From Hymenobacter sp. 5317J-9 (GTDB lineage: Bacteria; Bacteroidota; Bacteroidia; Cytophagales; Hymenobacteraceae): a stretch of DNA of 64,000 nucleotides. The translations under genes and the position numbers were made by a program. The notes under the pieces were generated by a model that worked only from the letters and a program-made list of their open reading frames with translations, was not told where the DNA came from and ran no database searches. Of this stretch, positions 40,520 to 48,215 are shown piece after piece. Within the stretch, counting starts at the first letter, position 1. Every line of letters begins with the position of its first letter. Location of the stretch: contig NZ_CP095050.1 of NCBI RefSeq assembly GCF_022921075.1, positions 4,774,001 to 4,838,000 on the forward strand. Reading direction: 5' to 3'.

Positions 40520-42883
40520 TTAGCGCTGGGCGGTGATGACGGTTTTCTTCGCCACCTTGTCGCCGAGCTGCACGTCTTTCTTGGCCTTTTTGGTGTCGGT
40601 GTTGGTAAGGCGGATGTCTTTGCTGCGGTCGCCGGTCACGCGTAGCAGGAGCTCGGCGCCGTTGGCGTAACGAATACCATCCAGCGCTAGGTTGCGGCTG
40701 TTCTGCACCTCCATCACCGGGGCCGTATCGGCTGAAAGCAGGCTCACGTTTTTCAGGCGGATGTTCTCGGCCTCCTGGCACACGAGGCCCTTCTTGCATT
40801 CCAGTACGGCGTTCTCGATGCTGATGTCCTTGATGCTCATTTCGGGCAGGCCGCGCACCAAGATGCCGGTGGTGGCGCCCTTGCAGGTCACGTTTTTGAT
40901 GCGGAAAGTTTTGAACTGTGGGGTGCCCTCGTTCAGCGGCATGGCCGCAATGACGGGCGGGGCAGTGCTCTCGCCGGCCATGGGCACGGGGTCCTTAGCG
41001 GCGTAGTACATGTCGAACAAGATGGCCTCGCCGGCAATGTCGGTCATGTCCACGCCGTCCACGAAAATGTTCTCGACCACACCGCCGCGGCCGCGGGCCG
41101 TTTTGAAGCGCAGGCCCACGTCGGTGCCCATGAAGGTGCAGTTGCTCACATACAGGTTGCGGGCGCCGCCCGACATCTCGGAGCCAATCACGAAGCCGCC
41201 GTGGGCGTGGTACACCTTCGTGTCGCGGATGATGAAGTTTTCGGTGGGCACGCCGCGCTTGCGGCCCTGCTCGTCGCGGCCCGATTTGATGCAGATGCCG
41301 TCGTCGCCCACGTCGAAGGTGCAGCCTTCCACCACGCCGTTGCGGCACGATTCCAGGTCCAGGGCGTCGGTGTTCTGGCCGTACCAGGGGTTCTTGGCCG
41401 TCACGCCGCGCAGGGTGATGTTTTCGCACAGCAGCGGGTGAATGGTCCAGGCCGGCGAGTTCTGAATGGTGAAACCCTGCAGCAAAATCTGCTTGCAGCG
41501 CGTGAGGCTGAGCATGTTGGGCCGCAGGTAGTCGCGCACGTCGTCGAAGTCGGCCGGGTTCAGGCTCTTGCGGGCCTTGCCGTCGGCGGCCAGCAGGTTG
41601 CCCTTCATCGACGCTGCCGACGGGTACCACATGTCCTTCTTCTCGCTCAGCACGCCGCCCGAGGCCACCAGCTTCTGCCACTGGGTTTCGTTGAGCTTGC
41701 TCTTTTTCACGGGGCGCCAGGCGTCGCCGGCCCCGTCGAAAGTGCCGCTGCCGGTGATGGCAATGTTGGTCAGGTCGACGCCCGAAATCGGGGCCTGGCT
41801 CCGGATGGCGTCCTCCCCTTCCCAGGTGGTTTTGATGAGCGGGTACTGGCTGCGGTCGGCCGTGAACTGCACCAGGGCGCCGGTGGCCAGGTGCAGGTTC
41901 ACGTTGTTTTTCAGGGTGATGGGCCCCGTCAGCCACAGGCCGCGGGGCACCAGCACGGTGCCGCCGTTGGCGGCGCAGGCTTCGATGGCTTTGCGAAAGG
42001 CCTCGGTATTCAGCGTCTGGCCGTCGGCGACGGCGCCGTACTTGGTCAGGTTGAAGGTGTCCTTTTTGAACACCGGCTCCAGCACCACCGGCAGGTCGGC
42101 GGCCAGCTTGCCTTCGAACGGCGTGTGGCTGAGGTGGCTGGCCAGCCCCAGGTGCTGGGCCTGCACGTCCTGGGCCACCAGCTGGGCCACGCGGGTGGCG
42201 CCGTATTCCGAAAAGTGGGTGTTGTCGTTTTTGGCCGGCGGCACGGGGTTGGGCTGGTAGTAGCCGTTCTGGTAGCTCCAGAACAGCGGCCGCGTGCCCT
42301 GCTCGCCCATGGCCGAGTACATGGCCCAGCTTTTCTCGTGCAAGTCAATCAGCGGCACTTTCTGGGCTTTGGCCACCTCGCGCACCACAGCGGGGTATTC
42401 GCCGTGGTCGTCCTTGCGCTTGCCGGCGTCGTCGAAGTAGCGCCGGCCCACGGGCGTGAGCAGCACGGGGTTGGCGCCTTTGGCTTTGGCTTCCTGCACG
42501 AAACGGGTGAGGAACTGGCGGTACGTGGTTTGGGCCGGGGCCGAGCGCACGCTGTCGTCCACCTTCGAGTCGTTGTGGCCGAACTGGATGAACACCCAGT
42601 CGCCGGGCTTCAGTCCTTCGAGCACCTTGGCCCAGCGGCCTTCGCGGTAGAAGCTTTTGGTGCTGCGCCCGTTCACGGCCGTGTTGCGGATAACCACCTG
42701 GTGGTCGAAATACTGGCCAAACTCCATGCCCCAGCCGCGCTCGGGCTTGGCCAGGTCGGGCTTGTCGGACATGGTGGAGTCGCCGACCAGGAAAATCTGC
42801 GTTTGGGGTGCGGCCGCGGGCCGGAAGCCTACCGTGAGGCTGGTGGCCAGGCCGGCCAGCAGCACCGTCAGAGTTGCTTTCAT
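40520..42883 (-). CDS. Bifunctional rhamnogalacturonan acetylesterase (CE12) - polygalacturonase (GH28)
   Basis: 787 residues. Start 42883 gives a signal peptide (MKATLTVLLAGLATSLTVG). Residues ~27-255 are an SGNH esterase: Ser36 in FLVGDSTMSD, Gly72 in NTAVNGRSTKSF, Asn104 in FGHND, Asp220 and His223 in NDNTHFSEYGA. Residues ~276-787 are a GH28 beta-helix: NTD at 504-506, GDD at 526-528, HGG near 561 and RFK near 592-594 give the expected catalytic set. The fusion removes acetyl groups and then cuts or trims galacturonan. No sorting domain, so likely periplasmic. Starts a transcript with GH105 perhaps included, behind operator B. Confidence 0.94.
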   Translation of the reverse strand: MKATLTVLLAGLATSLTVGFRPAAAPQTQIFLVGDSTMSDKPDLAKPERGWGMEFGQYFDHQVVIRNTAVNGRSTKSFYREGRWAKVLEGLKPGDWVFIQFGHNDSKVDDSVRSAPAQTTYRQFLTRFVQEAKAKGANPVLLTPVGRRYFDDAGKRKDDHGEYPAVVREVAKAQKVPLIDLHEKSWAMYSAMGEQGTRPLFWSYQNGYYQPNPVPPAKNDNTHFSEYGATRVAQLVAQDVQAQHLGLASHLSHTPFEGKLAADLPVVLEPVFKKDTFNLTKYGAVADGQTLNTEAFRKAIEACAANGGTVLVPRGLWLTGPITLKNNVNLHLATGALVQFTADRSQYPLIKTTWEGEDAIRSQAPISGVDLTNIAITGSGTFDGAGDAWRPVKKSKLNETQWQKLVASGGVLSEKKDMWYPSAASMKGNLLAADGKARKSLNPADFDDVRDYLRPNMLSLTRCKQILLQGFTIQNSPAWTIHPLLCENITLRGVTAKNPWYGQNTDALDLESCRNGVVEGCTFDVGDDGICIKSGRDEQGRKRGVPTENFIIRDTKVYHAHGGFVIGSEMSGGARNLYVSNCTFMGTDVGLRFKTARGRGGVVENIFVDGVDMTDIAGEAILFDMYYAAKDPVPMAGESTAPPVIAAMPLNEGTPQFKTFRIKNVTCKGATTGILVRGLPEMSIKDISIENAVLECKKGLVCQEAENIRLKNVSLLSADTAPVMEVQNSRNLALDGIRYANGAELLLRVTGDRSKDIRLTNTDTKKAKKDVQLGDKVAKKTVITAQR

Positions 42884-43020
42884 GGGAATTGGGGAAAGGA
42901 TATGAGCCCGGCGCAACGGCCCGGAACAAGGCGTGCGGGCAAGGTTGCCCTAACAATATTAGCCCCGTTCTCAACCGACAAGGCCCTGATTTTGGTCCGC
43001 AGTGGCCTTTTTTTTGCGCA

Positions 43021-43038
43021 ATCGTTGCCGGGAACGTT
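43021..43038 (-). promoter_or_regulatory. Pectin-regulon operator B (upstream of CE12-GH28)
   Basis: ATCGTTGCCGGGAACGTT, one mismatch from the palindrome. On the gene strand AACGATTGCGCAAAAAAAA. Start codon 138 bp away; -7-like TAATATTG 60 bp away, so centre near -81, about one helical turn farther than at A, D and E. Confidence 0.72.
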
Positions 43039-43097
43039 CTCATGCAGGGCACGACCGGCCTTCGGCCACCGTAGCCGCCACCCGCCGCTTAAGTACC

Positions 43098-43115
43098 TCC
43101 ATTTCCGGCAACGAT
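43098..43115 (+). promoter_or_regulatory. Pectin-regulon operator C (upstream of T9SS protein at 43265)
   Basis: TCCATTTCCGGCAACGAT: the gene-proximal half and centre are exact, the distal half is weak. Continues GCAACGATTGCGCAATTAAA toward the gene. Start codon 150 bp away. No convincing -7 box was found. Confidence 0.55.
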
Positions 43116-43264
43116 TGCGCAATTAAAGTCAACCCAAAGCTTGTGTTTTGCGGTAAGAGGAAGCCAGCTTGCATGAGTAAAGGCTTACTTACGTGCTGTC
43201 AGCAAGGCTTTTTGCATTTCTCACGCTCTCAATTTCATTCTTCACCTTTTCACTTACAATTACC

Positions 43265-44278
43265 ATGAAAAATCATCTACTCGCTGCGGTGCTCATGCTG
43301 GGAGGGCTGGGTCTGACCGGTCAGGCCCAGGCCCAGACCACGCCCGTGTACAAATACTGGTCGCTGAAGGCCAACGCGCAGGACAGCGCTGCTTTGCGCT
43401 CACCCAGTGCCATGACCAGCAGCAACGTGACGATGCGCCGGTTTGTGCTCTCGAACGGCACGGCCGCCGCGCCGCCCAAGGCTTACAGCTCGGCCTACGG
43501 AATGGCGTTTGCCCCGGCTGCTGACGGCGGCGGCTGGAGCACGTCGGCCAACGGCACCGGCAGCACGCTGCGCCGCTACTTCTACGTGCAATGCACCGCT
43601 ACGGCTCCGGCCGGCGTCACCCTGCGCGCCGACTCCATTGCGATGAACCTGGCCGTTGCCAGCTCGGTAAGCGGCACGTTCCTGGGCGTGGTGTATTCGA
43701 AAAACGGCTTTACTACGCCCGCCGACTCCACAGAGGCCGCCGGCAGTGCCCGGACGCCGGCCGGCACGCAGGCCGGCACGGCCAACGGCACTACTTTATT
43801 CAATACCTGGACCATTGGACAAGCCTTTAGCTTCGCCAACAATACGTCCCTCAACCGGGCTTTCCGCTACAGCGTGCCGCTCAACGGTAGCACGGGCGTC
43901 ACCATTACCCCCGGCCAAACGCTGACCGTTCGCATTTACGTGAGCTGCAGCAGCAGCAGCACCGGCCGCTACGCCGTTATGCGCGACCTCACCCTGAAGA
44001 GCCAGCAAACGCTGCTCTCCGCCCGCACGGCCGTGCAAACCAACCTGACCGCCTACCCCAACCCCGCCCAGAATCAGCTGAGCGTGCCCCACACCGCCGC
44101 CAGCCGCGACGCCCGCGTTTCGGTGTTCAGCGCGACCGGTGCCAAGGTGGCCGCCGTGGCCGCGCAGCCCGGCACCACCGAAACGCCCGTCGACCTGAGC
44201 GGCCTGGCCAAGGGCCTCTACCTGGTAGAGTACGCCGATGGCACGCAGCGCAGCAGCGCCCGCATCGTGAAAGAATAG
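43265..44278 (+). CDS. T9SS-secreted single-module protein (novel ~215-residue module)
   Basis: 337 residues. ATG 43265 starts MKNHLLAAVLMLGGLGLTGQ, a signal peptide ending AQAQ. Residues ~25-240 form one copy of an unnamed module (YWSLKANAQDSAALRS, RRFVLSNGT, GMAFAPAADGGGWS, RRYFYVQCT, VVYSKNGFTTPADSTE, GVTITPGQTLTVRIYV, GRYAVMRDL). Two more copies occur in the pectinesterase at 44525. Residues ~255-337 are a type A sorting domain (TNLTAYPNPAQNQLSV .. LSGLAKGLYLVEYADG). No enzyme motif: perhaps a carbohydrate-binding surface protein. Behind operator C, ended by a terminator. Confidence 0.82.
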   Translation: MKNHLLAAVLMLGGLGLTGQAQAQTTPVYKYWSLKANAQDSAALRSPSAMTSSNVTMRRFVLSNGTAAAPPKAYSSAYGMAFAPAADGGGWSTSANGTGSTLRRYFYVQCTATAPAGVTLRADSIAMNLAVASSVSGTFLGVVYSKNGFTTPADSTEAAGSARTPAGTQAGTANGTTLFNTWTIGQAFSFANNTSLNRAFRYSVPLNGSTGVTITPGQTLTVRIYVSCSSSSTGRYAVMRDLTLKSQQTLLSARTAVQTNLTAYPNPAQNQLSVPHTAASRDARVSVFSATGAKVAAVAAQPGTTETPVDLSGLAKGLYLVEYADGTQRSSARIVKE

Positions 44279-44296
44279 TTGGCCCTGCGCCAGCTT

Positions 44297-44333
44297 TAAA
44301 AAGCGTCCCGGCTGGTCCGGGGCGCTTTTTTTA
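44297..44333 (+). terminator. Rho-independent terminator
   Basis: AAAAAGCGTCCCGG / CCGGGGCGCTTTTTTT hairpin 18 bp after the stop of the single-module protein. Confidence 0.85.
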
Positions 44334-44417
44334 TTGGTGGGTATGAAGCCAATGGAAACAGGCAGGCGGTAGCCCAGGCGGAGAACCCGGAGCTATTGCC
44401 TGCGCTCATCTATCGGC

Positions 44418-44435
44418 ATCGTTGCCGGGAACGAT
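44418..44435 (+). promoter_or_regulatory. Pectin-regulon operator D (upstream of T9SS pectinesterase)
   Basis: ATCGTTGCCGGGAACGAT, then TGCACAAATAAAAACG toward the gene. A TAATATTG box at 44485-44492 is 50 bp downstream, so the centre lies near -72. Start codon 90 bp away. Confidence 0.75.
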
Positions 44436-44524
44436 TGCACAAATAAAAACGCCAAAACCGGGGCAGTTCGGGGAAGCCGGGATTTAATATTGAGTGAATC
44501 CCCACTCAATCAACCCCTTTTCAG

Positions 44525-47500
44525 ATGAGACACCAATACCGAACCCGATTCACGTGGCCGCGCCCGGCGGCCCGCTTCTGGGCCATGCTGGGCTTTTTGC
44601 TGCTGGCCTGTGGCGCCCGGACGTTTGCGTTCGACCTGACCGTGGCCAAGGACGGCACCGGCAACTTCACCACCGTGCAGGCGGCCATCGACGCGGCGCC
44701 CACGGGCCGCACCGCGCCGTTCACCATCTACATCAAAAACGGCCGCTACAAAGAGCTGGTGACCGTGCCGGCCAACAAGCCCTTCATTCAGCTGATTGGC
44801 GAGAGCGTGGGCAGCACCGTGCTTACCTACAACAACTCGGCCGGCACCATTGTGAACGGCGTGGCGCTGGGCACCCAGAACTCGGCTTCGGTCACCATCA
44901 ACGCCACCGACTTCTCGGCCATGAACCTGACGTTCGAGAACTCGTTTGGCGAGTCGGCCTCCAACGGGCAGGCCGTGGCCATTCTGGTGAACAACGACCG
45001 GGCGGCGTTCCGCAACTGCCGCTTCCTGGGCAACCAGGACACCATGTACCTGAAGGGCAACGGTACCCCGCGCCAGTACTTCCTGAACTGCTACATCGAG
45101 GGCAACACCGACTTCATTTTCGGCAGCGCCATTGCGCTGTTTGAGAACTGCAACATCTACGCGAAGAACAAGGCCACGGCCAGCGTTTCCTACATTGCCG
45201 TGCCCAACACGCCGACCGGCCAGGCCTACGGGCTGGTGTTCAAGAACTGCAACGTGACCGGGCACTCGGTGGCCGGCGGCACCGCCTACGACCTGGGTCG
45301 CCCCTGGCAGGCCAACCCCAAAGCGGCTTTCCTGAACTGCAATCTGAGTACGCCGCTCATTCTGGCCGAAGGCTGGTCGCCGACCAGCTCGGCCGGCTCC
45401 GCCACCATCCGCGACTCCTACTTCGTGGAGTACCAGAACACGCACTTCAACGGCCGGCCTATCAACGTGAGCAGCCGGGTGCTGTCGGGCCAGGCCCTGA
45501 CGCCCGCGCAGCCGTCGTCGCAGCTCACGGCCGCCGAAGCGGCCACTTACACCAAGGCTAACATCCTGGGCACCTGGGACCCCTGCTCGCTGATTGACTG
45601 CGTAACGCCGTTCGTGAAATCGGTGGTGGTGAACAACTTCCGGGGCGTGAAGGGCGCCACCACCACAGCCTTCACCTGGAACACCAGCTGGCCCATCAGC
45701 GGCGATGTGCTGAGCGTGTACCGCGCCACGGCCACGCCGCCCACGCCCCTCGGCGCCTTCGCCGTGGTGGGTTCCCAGACCGAGCCCAACGACACCACCT
45801 TCAACTACTCCTATTCCGATGCCGTGCCGGCCTCGGGCAGCCTCTACAAATACTTTGTGCGCGGCAGCAACGCCGTGCGCCAGATTTCGTCGGACACCGT
45901 GACCATCAGCAGCGCCCCCACCATCGTGACGACGGGCGCGCTGGGCAACTTCACCCAGCAGCTGGGCACGGGCTCGCCGGCGCAGAGCGTGAGCGTGTCG
46001 GGCACCGATTTGACGGGTGCTGTGACCGTGACGGCTTCGGCCAACTACCAGGTGTCGCTGACGTCGGGCGGCACGTTTGCCAGCAGCGTGACCCTCACGC
46101 CCACCGCCGGCACCCTGGCCAGCACGCCGGTTTACATTCGCCTGAATGCTACTACGGCCGGCCCCTACACCGGCACCGTGACCCTGACCAGCACCAACGC
46201 CACCAACGTGGTGGTGAGCCTGAACGGCACCGCCATCGTGGCGCCCACCATCACCTCGAACGTGGTGCAGTGGTGGCCGCTGCGCGTGAACAACTCCGAT
46301 AGCGTGCAGGTGCGCAGCAGCCGCATTGTGGCCACCACGCCCACGCTCAAGCGCCTGTACCTGTCGAACGGCACGACGCTGGCCAGCATCCCGGCCTACT
46401 CCAACCAGTTCGGCCAGGCTTTCGGCGCCAGCGCGGCCGGCGACGGGCAGTGGAGCACCGCCGCCGGCGGACCCGGCGGCACCCTCAGCCGCCTCTACTA
46501 CGAGCAGTTTACGGTGACGGTAGCTGCCGGCGCCCCCACCATGCGCATCGACTCGGTGTTGTTCAACTCGGCCTTCTATAACACCAGCTCCAACACCAAG
46601 ATGGCCATTGTGTACTCGCTGAACGGTTTCAGCACCCCGGCCGACTCCACGGAGATTACGGGAGTGAGCGGCCCGGGCGGCGCGCAGCCCCTCACGGCCA
46701 GCGGCAGCTTCGCCAATTCCTTCCCGCTGCAGAACCAGACCTCGGGCAATACCAACCTCTACCGCGTGGCCCTCAAAGGCCCCAGCACCGCCAACCCCAG
46801 CGGCGGCGTGACCGTGGCCGCCGGCCAGACCCTGACCGTGCGCCTGTACTACGCCTGCGGCAGCACCGGCGTCCCGCGCTACGCCCTGCTCAAAAACCTG
46901 CGCTTCAAAGGCGATGTAGCGCCGCTGCCGGTAACGGTGCTGGAACAGTGGCCCCTGCGCGTGAACAATACCGACAGCGCCCAGGTGCGCAGCAGCCGCA
47001 TTGTGGCCACCACGCCCACGCTCAAGCGCCTGTACCTGTCGAACGGCACGACGCTGGCCAGCATCCCGGCCTACTCCAACCAGTTCGGCCAGGCTTTCGG
47101 CGCCAGCGCGGCCGGCGACGGGCAGTGGAGCACCGCCGCCGGCGGACCCGGCGGCACCCTCAGCCGCCTCTACTACGAGCAGTTCACGCTGGCCGTAGCC
47201 CCCAACTCAACTGTGCGCGTCGATACCCTGCTGTTCAATGCGGCGTTCTACAACACCAGCTCCAACACCAAAATGGCGGTGGTGTACTCGCTGAACGGCT
47301 TTGGCTCGCCGGCCGACTCCACGGAAATCGTGGCCGCTTACGGCCCCGGCGGCCTGCAGACGCTCAGCGCCAGCGGCAACTTCACCAACTCGTTTCCGCT
47401 GCTGAACCAGACTGCCGGCAACCCGAACACCTACCGCGTGGTGCTGCGCAACGGCGGCGTCAGCCTGGCCGCCGGCCAGACGCTGAGCGTGCGCCTGTAC

Positions 47501-47863
47501 TTCGCCTGCGGCAGCACCGGCGTGCCGCGCTACGCCTTCCTCAAAAACCTGCGCTTCAAGGGCACGGCCGGGGTGCTGACGGCCGCCACGCCGGCCCGGG
47601 TGCTGAGCGCCCAGCTGCAACTGTTCCCCAACCCGGCGTCGGGCTCGTTCTGGGTGCAGTTGCCGGCTGTGAACAGCAAGACGGCCGTATCGGCAGCCCT
47701 CATCAACACCCTGGGCCAGACGGTGCGAACCCAACAGCTGAAATCAGCGGCCGGCCAGCCCATCGAGGCTGAGGTGGACGTGCGCGGCCTGGCCGCCGGC
47801 GTCTACACGCTGCGCCTGAACGTGGGCGGCACGCCCGTGACGCGCAAAGTGGTGGTGGAGTAA
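44525..47863 (+). CDS. T9SS-secreted multidomain pectinesterase (CE8)
   Basis: 1112 residues. Signal peptide within ~1-36. CE8 beta-helix ~37-350 with the full catalytic set: Gln149 (SNGQAVAI), Gln171-Asp172 (GNQDTMYL), Asp196 (NTDFIFG), and YDLGRPW. Then a fibronectin/Ig-like stretch (~360-460), a T9SS-associated Ig-like domain (~464-575, FTQQLGTGSPAQSVSVSG..), two copies of the unnamed module also found at 43265 (~578-795 and ~803-1013), and a type A sorting domain at the end (LQLFPNPASGSFWVQL .. GVYTLRLNVGG). It removes methyl esters from homogalacturonan at the cell surface or outside, opening it to the lyases. Alone between operator D and a terminator. Confidence 0.94.
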   Translation: MRHQYRTRFTWPRPAARFWAMLGFLLLACGARTFAFDLTVAKDGTGNFTTVQAAIDAAPTGRTAPFTIYIKNGRYKELVTVPANKPFIQLIGESVGSTVLTYNNSAGTIVNGVALGTQNSASVTINATDFSAMNLTFENSFGESASNGQAVAILVNNDRAAFRNCRFLGNQDTMYLKGNGTPRQYFLNCYIEGNTDFIFGSAIALFENCNIYAKNKATASVSYIAVPNTPTGQAYGLVFKNCNVTGHSVAGGTAYDLGRPWQANPKAAFLNCNLSTPLILAEGWSPTSSAGSATIRDSYFVEYQNTHFNGRPINVSSRVLSGQALTPAQPSSQLTAAEAATYTKANILGTWDPCSLIDCVTPFVKSVVVNNFRGVKGATTTAFTWNTSWPISGDVLSVYRATATPPTPLGAFAVVGSQTEPNDTTFNYSYSDAVPASGSLYKYFVRGSNAVRQISSDTVTISSAPTIVTTGALGNFTQQLGTGSPAQSVSVSGTDLTGAVTVTASANYQVSLTSGGTFASSVTLTPTAGTLASTPVYIRLNATTAGPYTGTVTLTSTNATNVVVSLNGTAIVAPTITSNVVQWWPLRVNNSDSVQVRSSRIVATTPTLKRLYLSNGTTLASIPAYSNQFGQAFGASAAGDGQWSTAAGGPGGTLSRLYYEQFTVTVAAGAPTMRIDSVLFNSAFYNTSSNTKMAIVYSLNGFSTPADSTEITGVSGPGGAQPLTASGSFANSFPLQNQTSGNTNLYRVALKGPSTANPSGGVTVAAGQTLTVRLYYACGSTGVPRYALLKNLRFKGDVAPLPVTVLEQWPLRVNNTDSAQVRSSRIVATTPTLKRLYLSNGTTLASIPAYSNQFGQAFGASAAGDGQWSTAAGGPGGTLSRLYYEQFTLAVAPNSTVRVDTLLFNAAFYNTSSNTKMAVVYSLNGFGSPADSTEIVAAYGPGGLQTLSASGNFTNSFPLLNQTAGNPNTYRVVLRNGGVSLAAGQTLSVRLYFACGSTGVPRYAFLKNLRFKGTAGVLTAATPARVLSAQLQLFPNPASGSFWVQLPAVNSKTAVSAALINTLGQTVRTQQLKSAAGQPIEAEVDVRGLAAGVYTLRLNVGGTPVTRKVVVE
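46307..46509 (+). repeat. Intragenic repeat, copy 1 (identical to 46982-47184)
   Basis: 203 bp without any difference from the copy 675 bp downstream, inside the two module repeats of the pectinesterase. Flanking module sequence has diverged, so this block was duplicated recently or is kept equal by gene conversion. Confidence 0.92.
46982..47184 (+). repeat. Intragenic repeat, copy 2
   Basis: Second copy of the 203-bp block described at 46307-46509. Recombination between the two would delete exactly 675 bp (225 codons) and leave the frame intact with one module. Confidence 0.92.
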
Positions 47864-47883
47864 TTCATTCTTCACTCTCAAAC

Positions 47884-47919
47884 AAAAAAGCTCCGGCCAG
47901 TGTGGCCGGAGCTTTTTTG
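47884..47919 (+). terminator. Rho-independent terminator
   Basis: AAAAAAGCTCCGGCCA / TGGCCGGAGCTTTTTT, 4-nt loop, 20 bp after the pectinesterase stop. Confidence 0.92.
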
Positions 47920-48030
47920 TTTGGGGTAAAGTCTACTTTTTAGCCTGTCATCCTGAGCAGAGCGAAGAACCTACCCCCATTTGAACGACTTGTTCTATGG
48001 TCGGTGGACAGTTGGTGGGAAAGGCTGTTT

Positions 48031-48128
48031 AAAACGTCATGCTGAGCTTGTCGAAGCATCTCTACCACAGCCGTAGTTGATTTTACTTACGCAGTAGAGA
48101 TGCTTCGACCAGCTCAGCATGACGTTCT
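48031..48128. repeat. REP/MITE-like inverted repeat R8
   Basis: Arms AACGTCATGCTGAGCTTGTC.. and ..GACCAGCTCAGCATGACGTT with GAAGCATCTCTAC core; one difference between arms. Same variant as R2. Between convergent genes. Confidence 0.9.
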
Positions 48129-48215
48129 GTTTCTTATCGGTCTATACGGCCTGGCATGAGAAGGTCCTTCGCTGCGCGGACGCCAGATGAGGATGCCAGA
48201 CGAAGCACATCTCTC

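Larger units (their letters stand above)
42884..43264. other. Divergent promoter region between CE12-GH28 and a T9SS protein
   Basis: 381 bp with two operator copies: B (43021-43038) near the leftward gene and C (43098-43115) near the rightward gene. A TAATATTG -7-like box for the leftward gene lies at 42961-42954. No ORF of merit. Confidence 0.65.
47864..48215. other. Intergenic region with terminator and repeat remnants
   Basis: 352 bp: terminator 47884-47919, a lone half-arm at 47947-47975 (GTCATCCTGAGCAGAGCGAAG), full inverted repeat R8, and a second lone half-arm at 48152-48200 that carries the GCGGACGCCAGATGAGGATG variant seen in R7. No gene. Confidence 0.7.
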
